DNA of 64,000 bases, from contig NZ_JBNPXC010000002.1 of assembly GCF_050433505.1 (NCBI RefSeq), positions 747,449 to 811,448 of the forward strand, written 5' to 3'. The notes beneath the pieces were generated by a model. It searched no databases, was not told the DNA's origin, and was given only the letters and a program-made list of their open reading frames with translations. Shown here piece after piece: positions 1 to 8,820 of the stretch. Numbering within the stretch: position 1 is the first letter of the stretch; each line of letters begins with the position of its first letter. This DNA is from Methanobacterium_D oryzae (lineage in GTDB: Archaea; Methanobacteriota; Methanobacteria; Methanobacteriales; Methanobacteriaceae). A program made the translations under genes and the position numbers.

Positions 1-1286
1 TACATGAAAGCTATAGCATAATGAGAAACAACTAATGAAACACCAAAAATAGCATATAAAACGTATCTAGTATTTTTTGAGTTTATTTTTTTAGAGAAGA
101 GCAAAATCAATAATACTACTAAAAAAAGTTCAGCAATTTCTTGTCTTGCAAGTGATATCATTTCTAAATAAAAGGTATAGATTGACATAAATAGAAAAAC
201 AGATAAAAAAGCTATTTTGTCATTATTTGTTTGGTTTTTAAATAATAGAAATAAGCCTAAAGGAACAAGAGAATATATAAATGGATATATTACTTTTATA
301 ACAGTTTCTAAACTTAAATTACCTATAATACTGTATAGGGGAATTAATAGCACTACACTTAAAACACCATTATAACCGTGAAATATTGAAGGATCCCAAA
401 ATGAATTCTTTAAGACAATATCTGCATAATGGTATTCTAAAAGTACATCATAGCCTGAGATAAATTTGGAAATAAGAGATGTATGAAATAGTAGGGAAAT
501 AGCAATTACAAATATTACTAACGGGTACAGATTTTTTGGTATTTTATTGAATGCAATTAAAATAGGTATTAGACTTATAAACAAGATTATGGACATTATT
601 GGAACTACATTATCATAGTAATTGACCAAATAAGTCCCAATTATCACTAAAAGAGGGATTAATAAGAAAAATAATATCCAAGGTTTTAAAATATCATTTG
701 TATTAAAGTATTCTTCTTTATTAAATCCATTATCCATCTTATAATTTAAAATTAATAATAATAAAACGAATGCACTAATAGTTAATATTAAAGGATTTAA
801 AGAGATTGGATTATTTATTCCTATAAGAGGATAAAGAGTATTTACAAATAATCCAATAAACATTAGACTGCCAAGACTTAATCCTACAGTGTACAGTATT
901 GTTTCAATATATCCTAAATTATGCATTTTAAGGATTCTAATAATCAATATACCTGGAATGAATGTGAGATAAATAAAAGCAATTAATTGCCATACTAATT
1001 GAATTCCCATTATTTCCAAACCAACAAGACCCAATAGGATAATTTGGATTAATAGAATAAATGAAATGAACTTTTTTATTTTATGTTTCCTTAAAATAGT
1101 AACAAGTAAAGCACCTATAATAAATGTAAAATAAATAAAAGCAATTAACAGTTTTAGTAATGGTATTTGAATTCCAGTTATTTCTAAACCAATGAAACTA
1201 AATATGACAATTTGAATTAATAAGATGGTTAATAAAAACTTTTTTATTTCCCAATCAGCTATTTTAAAGAAATTAATGATCTTCAT
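1..1286 (-). CDS. DUF2206-type multi-spanning membrane protein, C-terminus beyond window
   Basis: The reading frame runs open from an ATG at 1286 to the left edge (428 codons seen), so the C-terminal part lies outside the window. It is a very hydrophobic polytopic membrane protein. It matches the complete protein at 44870-47101 along its length, sharing NYYDN, the SxISG(F/Y)D loop and the KxIYPxIYSLVPLGLF segment; that protein belongs, as far as I recognise it, to family DUF2206 of methanogens. The function is unknown. Its place beside glycosyltransferases suggests a role in glycan polymerisation or transfer, but that is inference. Residues about 15-70 and 71-125 are a tandem repeat of a two-helix unit that the full-length paralogue has only once. 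It lies 17 nt behind the GT4 gene upstream, so the two are probably co-transcribed. Confidence 0.8.
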   Translation of the reverse strand, partial: MKIINFFKIADWEIKKFLLTILLIQIVIFSFIGLEITGIQIPLLKLLIAFIYFTFIIGALLVTILRKHKIKKFISFILLIQIILLGLVGLEIMGIQLVWQLIAFIYLTFIPGILIIRILKMHNLGYIETILYTVGLSLGSLMFIGLFVNTLYPLIGINNPISLNPLILTISAFVLLLLILNYKMDNGFNKEEYFNTNDILKPWILFFLLIPLLVIIGTYLVNYYDNVVPIMSIILFISLIPILIAFNKIPKNLYPLVIFVIAISLLFHTSLISKFISGYDVLLEYHYADIVLKNSFWDPSIFHGYNGVLSVVLLIPLYSIIGNLSLETVIKVIYPFIYSLVPLGLFLLFKNQTNNDKIAFLSVFLFMSIYTFYLEMISLARQEIAELFLVVLLILLFSKKINSKNTRYVLYAIFGVSLVVSHYAIAFM

Positions 1287-1303
1287 AATAATCAGGCACT
1301 AAT

Positions 1304-2350
1304 TTAAGTTTTTATTAAATAATGAACTGTGTTTAAAATCTTTTTTTCATTAGCCCCTTTACTATAGTAATTGTTTATAATTTCCGTGGCATTACTGCTT
1401 ATTCTTTCCAATAAATCACCTTTAAAGATATCTCCATTAATTTGTTCTATTATTTCTTCTTCATCGAAAATAAGGATATTTTCATGATTTTCTATATTAT
1501 CTAATCCTATTACACCTTCTGATGTTGTTAAAACAGGTGTAGAGCATAGCATCGCTTCTAATATTTTATTTAAGGGCCCTGAAGTGGAAATTTTAGATGG
1601 TATTAAAACTAGGTTTAATGAGCTTATTAATGAAAGATATTCAGAATAAGATTCTATATAATTAGTATATTTGATTTTTTCGTTGTTTATTTTATTATTG
1701 CAGGATCCTATTACATAGAAAATTAAATTTTCCTTAAATTTATCAATATTTTTATAAATAAATTCAAGATAATATTTATTTGCTGGCATGTCAAATGGGC
1801 CAATGATGCCTATAGATTTAAATCCATTATTCATGCTTTTATCTAAAGGCTTAAAATCAACTGATTCATTAATAAATGCCGGTACTAATTCAATATTCTC
1901 GTTATATTTTCTATAAAAATTAAATATATTACTTGATAATGCCACAATATAGTCTGAATTTTTAATTACAAATTTTTCTATTATTTGGGTTGCTTTAATT
2001 ATTATTTTATTCCTTTTTTTGTTAATGTTTTCCTCTGAAAGTATTCCATGGGCTTCAAAAATTATTTTAAATTTTTTTAGTTTAGATAAGAGAAATATAC
2101 TGAAAAAACCAAGAAAATCTGAACTCATGTAAACTATTTGGATTTTTTTTCCAGGAATTAAAAATAATAGTTTCAAATTCCATATCATATCATCTATAAT
2201 TTGTGAAAGAACATTACTGAAGTCCTTTTTTTTTGAATCTAATAAAATAACATCATGTTCTTTTTCCAGTATTTTTTTAATTCTTTTGGCCCTAATTGTG
2301 GTTCCATTATTTTCAGAAATATCAGCCCCTAATAAGATTGCGATTTTCAT
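1304..2350 (-). CDS. GT4-family glycosyltransferase
   Basis: This is a retaining GT-B glycosyltransferase, 348 aa from the ATG at 2350; another in-frame ATG at 2359 would add three residues. The N-terminal Rossmann half starts MKIAILLGADISENNGTT. The C-terminal half has the nucleotide-sugar binding region around LEAMLCSTPVLTTSEGVIG, close to the ExA.G.PV.....G.E pattern of GT4. No signal peptide is seen, so it is probably a cytoplasmic or membrane-associated enzyme. The sugar and acceptor cannot be read from sequence. It is followed after 17 nt by the DUF2206 gene and is preceded by a copy of the shared glycan promoter element at 2416-2440. Confidence 0.85.
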   Translation of the reverse strand: MKIAILLGADISENNGTTIRAKRIKKILEKEHDVILLDSKKKDFSNVLSQIIDDMIWNLKLLFLIPGKKIQIVYMSSDFLGFFSIFLLSKLKKFKIIFEAHGILSEENINKKRNKIIIKATQIIEKFVIKNSDYIVALSSNIFNFYRKYNENIELVPAFINESVDFKPLDKSMNNGFKSIGIIGPFDMPANKYYLEFIYKNIDKFKENLIFYVIGSCNNKINNEKIKYTNYIESYSEYLSLISSLNLVLIPSKISTSGPLNKILEAMLCSTPVLTTSEGVIGLDNIENHENILIFDEEEIIEQINGDIFKGDLLERISSNATEIINNYYSKGANEKKILNTVHYLIKT

Positions 2351-2415
2351 GGATATCATTGACTCTAGGATTTATTTTCAATACTTTAATAATATTATTA
2401 AATAATATATTATTT

Positions 2416-2440
2416 TATTAAGTTAGTAATAATATAAATA
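2416..2440 (-). promoter_or_regulatory. Glycan-cluster promoter element, copy 1
   Basis: On the minus strand the site reads TATTTATATTATTA, then C, then TAACTTAATA. It contains a TATA-like TTTATATT and lies 57-66 nt upstream of the GT4 start codon. It differs in one base from the sites at 7164-7188 and 61491-61515. The remaining spacer 2441-2609 is AT-rich and shows no gene. Confidence 0.6.
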
Positions 2441-2609
2441 AATTTCTATACATTAAATCCCTAAAAAATCAGTTAAAGCTAAATAAAAAGTATATTATAC
2501 CCATGATCCATAAAAAAAGGAAGTAATTATATGATAATACCCTAAACACATTTAAAATCATCTGAAATAATGTAAATAATGATATTTTAAATTAGAACTT
2601 ATTATTTAA

Positions 2610-3827
2610 CTAAATTAATGTTTCAATTATATATTTTTTCCTACTTTCGTGCATATTTTCAATTGTGTTGATTTCCATAGTATTTAAACCATTTAGGACT
2701 ATTTTTTTAAGTAAATCTTTATTTTTATATAATTTTTCAACTGCATCAGCAAAACATTTGGGATCAGTTGGATCACATAAAATTCCGTTTTGATTAGTTG
2801 AGATAATAGAAAAACCTTTTAAGTTAGATCCTATTACAACAGTGCCGTTTGCCATAGCATCATATATAATTCTTGGCTCTTCTCCACTGAGATTTGGAAC
2901 CAAAATTGCATCATGTTCTCTTAAAGCATTATAAAATGGTTCCCCATAAGGAACAATACCCCATATCTTCACTATATCTGCGAGGTTGTATTTTTTTATC
3001 AATTCTTTTAATTCTTCGTCTAATGTATCTCCTTTAAATGGTATTGGAAGAATATTTAATTTACAAGGTATTCCTCTTTCTTTTAGAATCTTTACAGCTT
3101 CAATTGCACAAACTGGATTTTTTTTGGGAATTAAAGTAGCTGCAAAACATAAATTGAAACCATCTTTTAAACTATACTCTATTTTCCTTTCCAGTTGGGA
3201 TTTAGATATTATATCTTTCTTTTTAACCCATGAAGTCTTATATCTAATGACTTTTCCTTCGTATTTATATCTATCAAGAAGATTTTCACCTCCAACCAGT
3301 ACAAGGGGTGTATTTTTAATAGAAAATTTAAAAAGTGGTGAATAAACTTGTTTCAATAATAAATAAAATGCTTTAGATAGAAAATTATCTGCTGTTCTAT
3401 TATATAATTCAAGATCTGAAATAAAATCAGCGTCAAATATAAGAAGTCTTTTTTTATAACCTTTCATTAAACAAATAAAATTAGTAATAAGGCCTAAGGG
3501 AGGGACTGCCGTTGCAGTATTATGTATAATATCATCCCTATGGATTTCTCTGGCAATTATAGATACAATTTTTGGAAGCTTTAATATGAATTGTTTCTGA
3601 TTTTCAAAGTAAGGTAAGGGATGGAATTTTATTTCATCCGGAGAAAAAGTATTTGTAATATCACTGCTATCAGGCAATAAATCTGTTTTCATAGGTGCAA
3701 AAACATGTAAATCGTGGAATTGCTCCAAATGAGCCTTAAGATCCCAGTACCATCCATCAATATCTATTTTATATAATCCTTTTTCAGTTTGTGAAAAAGG
3801 TAGCCAAGTTATTAGGACATATCTCAT
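2610..3827 (-). CDS. GT4-family glycosyltransferase
   Basis: This GT-B glycosyltransferase has 405 aa. A central segment FAATLIPKKNPVCAIEAVKI is the usual start of the C-terminal nucleotide-sugar binding domain of GT4 enzymes, followed by VPYGEPFYNALREHD and the EEPRIIYDAMANGTVVIGSN loop, where the conserved second Glu of the EX7E motif seems replaced by Asp. The start ATG at 3827 has a good ribosome binding site, TTGGTGA, six nt away. It appears to be transcribed alone, since 166 nt separate it from the next gene upstream and 250 nt from the one downstream. Donor and acceptor are unknown; cluster context points to surface glycan assembly. Confidence 0.85.
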   Translation of the reverse strand: MRYVLITWLPFSQTEKGLYKIDIDGWYWDLKAHLEQFHDLHVFAPMKTDLLPDSSDITNTFSPDEIKFHPLPYFENQKQFILKLPKIVSIIAREIHRDDIIHNTATAVPPLGLITNFICLMKGYKKRLLIFDADFISDLELYNRTADNFLSKAFYLLLKQVYSPLFKFSIKNTPLVLVGGENLLDRYKYEGKVIRYKTSWVKKKDIISKSQLERKIEYSLKDGFNLCFAATLIPKKNPVCAIEAVKILKERGIPCKLNILPIPFKGDTLDEELKELIKKYNLADIVKIWGIVPYGEPFYNALREHDAILVPNLSGEEPRIIYDAMANGTVVIGSNLKGFSIISTNQNGILCDPTDPKCFADAVEKLYKNKDLLKKIVLNGLNTMEINTIENMHESRKKYIIETLI

Positions 3828-3878
3828 TTTTATTCACCAATTACTAAATACACTAAAAATATTATATAATATATTATA

Positions 3879-3905
3879 TTATTATAGTAATAATATATTA
3901 ATATA
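3879..3905 (-). promoter_or_regulatory. Possible glycan-cluster promoter element, divergent copy
   Basis: The minus strand holds ATTACTATAATAA followed by a further AT run, 52 nt upstream of the GT4 start at 3827. The same 13-mer occurs at about 41173-41185, at similar distance from the epimerase gene at 41242. Similarity to the main element is partial, so this is tentative. Confidence 0.35.
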
Positions 3906-3993
3906 TTCTTCTGTTATCATAATACTGAATTAAGATTTAGTAAATAAATAATAGCTCAAAAAATGAAATTTAGACTTATTATATCTTATAGAC

Positions 3994-4482
3994 TTAAGTT
4001 TTATGCTTTAATAATTGCCTTTTATGGATTTTATTTGAAATTAAATATACAGTAAATGAAATAATGATAGATAAAACAGTTATATTAAAATCATAATTAG
4101 TTATTAACCCTAATTGATACTGATTCCATGATAAGGGATACAAAAGATATATACCTCCATTTATATCAAAAAGAAGTAAATCCAGCATGTAATGAGTAAA
4201 CATACCACCTATTAAGAAAAACAATGCAATTCTTTGTTCCTTAAAGAAAAAAGAAAAAATAGTAGCAATAATTAATGATCCTATAGGAGTATGTAATGGA
4301 ATAAAAAACTTAGATAATCCAATACCAAGATACCCAAATAGCATAGTTATCTTTATAATATCTGGAACTAATGAGCCAACTATAAATAAGGCAATATTAG
4401 CTGAATTAAACTGTTTAAATTTAAAGCCAAGTATTGTACCAATTGTCCATGCAACTAAAATATGAGCTATCCAATCAGGCAT
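3994..4482 (-). CDS. YdjM-like membrane metal-dependent hydrolase (copy 1)
   Basis: This is a 162-aa membrane protein with about four helices. It has the pattern of the YdjM/DUF457 family of inner-membrane metal-dependent hydrolases related to phospholipase C: MPDWIAH at the start, GSLVPDI, PLHTPIGS and THYMLDLLL. Candidate metal ligands are D3, H7, D41, H64, H97 and D101. The substrate is unknown. Its start ATG shares one base with the stop of the preceding gene (4482-4940), with AGGAGAAGG as ribosome binding site, so the two are translationally coupled. A second copy of the same pair, about half identical by eye, lies at 50134-51054. Confidence 0.75.
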   Translation of the reverse strand: MPDWIAHILVAWTIGTILGFKFKQFNSANIALFIVGSLVPDIIKITMLFGYLGIGLSKFFIPLHTPIGSLIIATIFSFFFKEQRIALFFLIGGMFTHYMLDLLLFDINGGIYLLYPLSWNQYQLGLITNYDFNITVLSIIISFTVYLISNKIHKRQLLKHKT

Positions 4483-4940
4483 TACCTTCTCCTCATAAAA
4501 ACAAGATTTTTAAATTCAAAATTCCAGTATCTAAAAAATATGATTAATAGCAGTATTAATCCAAAAATTGATCTTAAAATTAAAAACTCATTACCCCATT
4601 TGTATCCTCTGATAACTTTAATTGACTTAAAAACATTAGAAGGTTGAAGGAATCCTAAGACTTCCACAAAATCTCCTTTTTGAACTTTTTCTGTTGATTC
4701 AATTCGAACTTTTATATTATTTTCATCAAGAATACTAAAACCATCTGCATGTATTTCTATAACTTCACCACTAACCGCGAATGTATAAACTCCAGGAGCT
4801 CCAAGAACACTGGAACCTGGATTTGGATATGTTAAATGAGAATAATAATTTTCAGAAAAATTTATACATAGACTTAAAAGGATTACAATGAGAATAAATA
4901 GAGAAAACGATTTTTTGATGATAATATGCAGTTTTTTCAT
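4482..4940 (-). CDS. Two-helix membrane protein with OB-like extracytoplasmic domain (copy 1)
   Basis: This 152-aa protein has an N-terminal membrane anchor, a middle domain of alternating beta strands (VSGEVIEIHADGFSILD ... KGDFVEVLGFLQPSN) that looks like an OB-fold, and a C-terminal helix ending in a basic tail FEFKNLVFMRRR. The paralogue at 50134 keeps the same order and the same RSxxGxIxFLIxF...FWxFE tail. The topology suggests that the beta domain is outside the membrane. Function is not known. It is always next to the YdjM-like gene in this window, which suggests that the two products act together. Confidence 0.6.
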   Translation of the reverse strand: MKKLHIIIKKSFSLFILIVILLSLCINFSENYYSHLTYPNPGSSVLGAPGVYTFAVSGEVIEIHADGFSILDENNIKVRIESTEKVQKGDFVEVLGFLQPSNVFKSIKVIRGYKWGNEFLILRSIFGLILLLIIFFRYWNFEFKNLVFMRRR

Positions 4941-5088
4941 TGAATATATTATGAAATTAATTATATTTAATATTAGTGTTTGATATTATTTTATTAATTC
5001 TAAACTAAAACTAATTTTTACTTATTAAAATTATAACCACTAAAAGTTTAATTCAATTCGTAAACAGTTAAAATAAGTATAATTTAAA

Positions 5089-6312
5089 TTAATTCACTTC
5101 TAATGCAGATTCATACACTTTTTTGGTATTTTTAGCCGCAATATTCCAATCAAAATTCTTTTCTACGTCCTTTCGAGCCTTTTTACCAAGTTTTTTACGT
5201 TTATTTTCATTTTCTGCCAAATTTAATATGCTGTTTACTATAGCTTCTGTGTTCATTCGAGGAATTAATAAACCATTTTTTCCATTTTTAATGATTTCTG
5301 GAACTCCACCAACCTTGGTTGAAATTGTAGCTATGCCACTTGCCATAGATTCAAGAATACTCATAGGAAAGTTCTCATATAATGATGATAAAATAAAAAT
5401 ATCTGATAAAGAATAAAGATAAGGCATCTTAAGGTAATCAACATACCCTAAAAACGTGCAATTTTCTTTAGATATATTAAATCCATTTTTACCAGTTCCA
5501 GCAAATACAAAATGAACATCTTCATGTTCTAATATTTCCGGAATAGCTTTTACTAAAAAAGAGCCACCTTTAGCAGCTATTAATCTAGATGTGGAAAGTA
5601 TAATCGGTACATCAATATCTTTAAGCTCTGGAAAATATTCATAACCTTTCTGTGTATTTTTAGGGCAAAATACGTTAGTATTAACGCCATTATGTATAAC
5701 TTCGATAGAGGATGGATCCAAATTATACTTATTTACAATTTGGTCTCTTGTCCATTTTGAAACTGCTATATAATTTCTTTTCTTTTGATGATATATGTAT
5801 TCTAAAGAAGCTAAAAGAGGATATAACATATAAGTGGCTTTTTCTGAAAATTCTAATTCAGAAAATTTCAAACCAGAATCTTTTGAAGCTCGCCTCTGGC
5901 CATTTATAGTTGTATGTAATGTTGTTACAATAGGAACATTTAATTTCCTTAATTGAAGTAAAATATCAGGCATTTGTGCAGTATGAGTATGAATTAAATC
6001 AATATTCTCATTTTTTATAATTTTAGGAAGATATTTAAAGCAAGCATATTGAAATTTAGCATTATATAAGAATGTATCATTAGCTTCGCAGATGAAATGA
6101 ATTTTAACATTATCTGGAAAAATAGATTGAAGATCATAGTTATCTGTAGTAACTTTTTCATTATTGAAACCATTTCTTTTTGGAGCAATAATATGAATAC
6201 AGATATCTTTAGGCAAATTTCTAGCTAATTCAACCACGTAACTCCCAACTCCTCCCCATACTGGAAGAAATTCAGGTGCAAGTAATATAATATTCATAAA
6301 AGAACTATTCAT
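5089..6312 (-). CDS. GT4-family glycosyltransferase
   Basis: This is a 407-aa GT-B enzyme with textbook GT4 features: LAPEFLPVWGGVGSYVVELA at the N-terminus, HTHTAQMPDI, HNGVNTNVFCP, STSRLIAAKGG, and the EX7E region ENFPMSILESMASGIATIS followed by GGVPEIIKNGKNGLL. ATG 6312 is preferred to ATG 6297, because GGGGTG lies about eight nt before the first and nothing suitable before the second. It follows the GT2 gene (6353-7105) after 40 nt, so they form an operon driven from the element at 7164-7188. The sugar transferred cannot be inferred. Confidence 0.9.
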   Translation of the reverse strand: MNSSFMNIILLAPEFLPVWGGVGSYVVELARNLPKDICIHIIAPKRNGFNNEKVTTDNYDLQSIFPDNVKIHFICEANDTFLYNAKFQYACFKYLPKIIKNENIDLIHTHTAQMPDILLQLRKLNVPIVTTLHTTINGQRRASKDSGLKFSELEFSEKATYMLYPLLASLEYIYHQKKRNYIAVSKWTRDQIVNKYNLDPSSIEVIHNGVNTNVFCPKNTQKGYEYFPELKDIDVPIILSTSRLIAAKGGSFLVKAIPEILEHEDVHFVFAGTGKNGFNISKENCTFLGYVDYLKMPYLYSLSDIFILSSLYENFPMSILESMASGIATISTKVGGVPEIIKNGKNGLLIPRMNTEAIVNSILNLAENENKRKKLGKKARKDVEKNFDWNIAAKNTKKVYESALEVN

Positions 6313-6352
6313 GCCTCATGCACCCCTAGCAATCTTAATTTTGTTATCTCCA

Positions 6353-7105
6353 TTATTTTGAATTCCAATACGATGCATTTGGAGATGGTAGATCTTCTTT
6401 TTTGTTAATTTTGCCATTTCCATTGTTTTGAGTTCCTATGCGATATGCCCAAAGAGTTCTAAATATTCTAAATCCATCAGCTATAGACTGTAATTTTGGA
6501 GAATCAACGCGGCTACCATAACCAATTGGAGTTTCAATTATTTTAAAATCATTATTATATATTTTAATGAAAAGTTCAGCTTCTAATTCAAAACCAGATG
6601 AATTAATACCTTCTTTAAGAATACAATCAATTACTTCTTTTCTAAATGCCCAATATCCTGTGCAAACATCTGATACTTTGCAGAAAAGTAAACTAGCAAT
6701 TAAACTTAAAATGTGATTTCCAAAGAGATTTAATTTCGTTATTGAACCATCTTCTCTTTTTCCATTTAATCGTGACCCCAGTACAACATCTGCATCATCT
6801 ATTTTCATTTGGAATAATAGTTTCTGGGCATCTTTAGGATAATATGTATTATCAGCATCTAACATTACTGCAAACTTGGTTTTGACGTTCTGAAATCCTT
6901 TTCTTATTGCATGGCCTTTTCCTTGTTTTCGTTCATAGAGTAATTTGACTCCTGCTCTTTTGGCGATTTCTGCTGTGTTATCATTTGAGTTATTATCAAT
7001 AACGATAATTTTTGATTTGGGGTATGTTAATTTAATATCATTTAAAAGAGTTCCAATTGATTTTTCCTCATTATATGCGGGAATTAAAAACGTAGTGTCT
7101 TTCAT
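6353..7105 (-). CDS. GT2-family glycosyltransferase, dolichyl-phosphate sugar synthase-like
   Basis: This is an inverting GT-A glycosyltransferase of the DPM1/DPG-synthase group, 250 aa. Seen: FLIPAYNEEKSIGTLL, VIDNNSNDNTAEIA, the metal-binding DADNTYYP, GSRLNGKREDGS, and the late FELEAELFIK segment. Such enzymes usually load a sugar on polyprenyl phosphate. No C-terminal membrane domain is present. The start is ATG 7105, with GGAG eight nt upstream; a TTG at 7123 is in frame but lies upstream of that ribosome binding site. It is the first gene of the operon with the GT4 at 5089-6312. Confidence 0.88.
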   Translation of the reverse strand: MKDTTFLIPAYNEEKSIGTLLNDIKLTYPKSKIIVIDNNSNDNTAEIAKRAGVKLLYERKQGKGHAIRKGFQNVKTKFAVMLDADNTYYPKDAQKLLFQMKIDDADVVLGSRLNGKREDGSITKLNLFGNHILSLIASLLFCKVSDVCTGYWAFRKEVIDCILKEGINSSGFELEAELFIKIYNNDFKIIETPIGYGSRVDSPKLQSIADGFRIFRTLWAYRIGTQNNGNGKINKKEDLPSPNASYWNSK

Positions 7106-7163
7106 TAATTTCTCTCCACTCAAATGAAATATATCTCACTCATAAATTAATAATATAATATAT

Positions 7164-7188
7164 TATTAAGTTATTAATAATATAAATA
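7164..7188 (-). promoter_or_regulatory. Glycan-cluster promoter element, copy 2
   Basis: On the minus strand the site reads TATTTATATTATTA, then A, then TAACTTAATA, identical over 25 nt to the plus-strand site at 61491-61515. It contains a TATA-like box and a short inverted repeat (TATTAA, four bases, TTAATA). The start codon of the GT2 gene is 59 nt downstream. Confidence 0.65.
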
Positions 7189-7861
7189 TGTATCTAAGTA
7201 TTAATGATATATACGAAACAGTTTATTAACCTTGAATGGAGCTAAAAAACGAATATAAATTAAAATTAATATTATTCATAATTAAAAATTTATTTTAAAT
7301 GATAAATTACAATAAATGGCCATATAAACATTTTAAATTAAATTATAAGTATTATCTATTTACAAACTTCAAAGTCAGATATTTAACTAAATAATATTAT
7401 TAATAATTTGTTTAAAACATATCTGCTGCTAAATATCTTATAAATATCTTAAATAAAATAAATTAAAAGCCCATTACGATATTATAAGCTTAAATATTAA
7501 ATTAAGTTCTTTATTGCTGTTTATATCAAATTATCTAAAAATATGAGTATTTCATATAAAATTAGAATACTGCTCCATTATGTATTAACTTGTAATAAAT
7601 GAAAATAATAAATGCAAACTCAATTTTTATACTCAAATTATACACCACCCCATCAGTAATAATAGAAAATACCTATTAATATTATATATCCAATTATTAG
7701 TTACCCAAAATTTCAATAAAAATAAACAAAATTTACAATGATAATTAGAAAAAAATTAATAGAATAAATAAAAGAAAGGGAATCCATAGAACTAAATAAA
7801 ATACATAAAAATCCAAAAAAGAAATTAATACAAGTTTAAAAATTAAACAGGTATAGAAAAA
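7189..7861. other. AT-rich spacer between divergent operons
   Basis: About 670 nt without a convincing reading frame on either strand. It separates the left glycan cluster from the DUF166 gene and must hold the promoter of the latter, but no single TATA box stands out in the uniformly AT-rich background. Confidence 0.6.
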
Positions 7862-8773
7862 ATGAAAATTAGGATATTTATTCTAACTTCTGGAAACTAT
7901 GGCTCAAGAATCATAAATACCCTGGCTAAAATGGGCTTTGCATCATCCATAGTTAGAATACATGAAGTTGAAGAAAATCTACCTGAATTTATAGATGATA
8001 TTGAAGAATATATCCCTACTAATCTTCCTGAAGCAGATTTAATACTTTCATTAGGATTATATGGCGATATAAACATGATTATACCTGATGTCGCTAAGGA
8101 AACAGGAGCATTGTCAATTATTGTCCCTATTCATGATCCAAAACAAATTCCAATCGGTCTTCAAAAAGAAATTGAAAATGAAGTAGGAAACAAAAAAATA
8201 GTCTTTCCCAAACCTTTCTGTGCCTTAAAACCAGTTGGAGATAAATATATTGATACATTTGCTGAAGTTTTTGGAAAACCAGAACTTGAAATAAAAGCAG
8301 ATGAACTAATCAGAAATATTGAAGTTAAACGAGGAGCTCCATGCGGTTCAACATGGTATGTAGCAGAAAAATTAGAAAATGTACCTGTAGATGATGCGGA
8401 ATTTGAAGCGGGAGGCCGTTATCATAATTATCCTTGTTTGGCATCAATGAGTGTTGATCCTCAAATAGGAGACACTATACTGCACCTTGCAGGTTACAAA
8501 ATAAAAGAAGCCGTTAAAAAAGAATTAGGATTTGCATCAAAATCTGCAGTTGTAGATGAAGAATTATGCCAAGGCGGCGAAAACTGTGCTCATATATGCT
8601 TCAAAGAATGTCCCCTTGTTAAAACAGGAGATAAAACTATTATTATTAAAGAAGATAAAAAGATAGAAATTAACCCAAAAACATGTGGATATTGTGGAAT
8701 ATGCGTCCAAAAATGTCCATTTGGAGCTATTGAAATTGAGGAAAATCTACGATTTTCCGAACCACAAAAATAA
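7862..8773 (+). CDS. DUF166 protein with C-terminal ferredoxin domain
   Basis: This 303-aa protein has an N-terminal DUF166 domain of methanogens (about residues 1-225) and a C-terminal ferredoxin-like part. The latter has two cysteine groups: CQGGENCAHICFKEC and the classical CGYCGICVQKCP, enough for two iron-sulfur clusters, the first of unusual spacing. Additional cysteines occur in RGAPCGSTWY and YHNYPCLAS. The family's biochemical role is not settled in my knowledge; the domain suggests a redox or radical-type enzyme. The CobM/CbiF gene follows after 47 nt, which suggests an operon and perhaps a link with tetrapyrrole or C1 metabolism. Confidence 0.8.
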   Translation: MKIRIFILTSGNYGSRIINTLAKMGFASSIVRIHEVEENLPEFIDDIEEYIPTNLPEADLILSLGLYGDINMIIPDVAKETGALSIIVPIHDPKQIPIGLQKEIENEVGNKKIVFPKPFCALKPVGDKYIDTFAEVFGKPELEIKADELIRNIEVKRGAPCGSTWYVAEKLENVPVDDAEFEAGGRYHNYPCLASMSVDPQIGDTILHLAGYKIKEAVKKELGFASKSAVVDEELCQGGENCAHICFKECPLVKTGDKTIIIKEDKKIEINPKTCGYCGICVQKCPFGAIEIEENLRFSEPQK

Positions 8774-8820
8774 AAAAATTTTTGAGGTTAAAGATAACAT
8801 TAAATTTAAGGATGAATAAA

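Noticed and set aside
2986..3345. 119-codon plus-strand frame
   Set aside because: It lies wholly opposite the GT4 gene at 2610-3827, has no ribosome binding site and no recognisable family; an antisense shadow.
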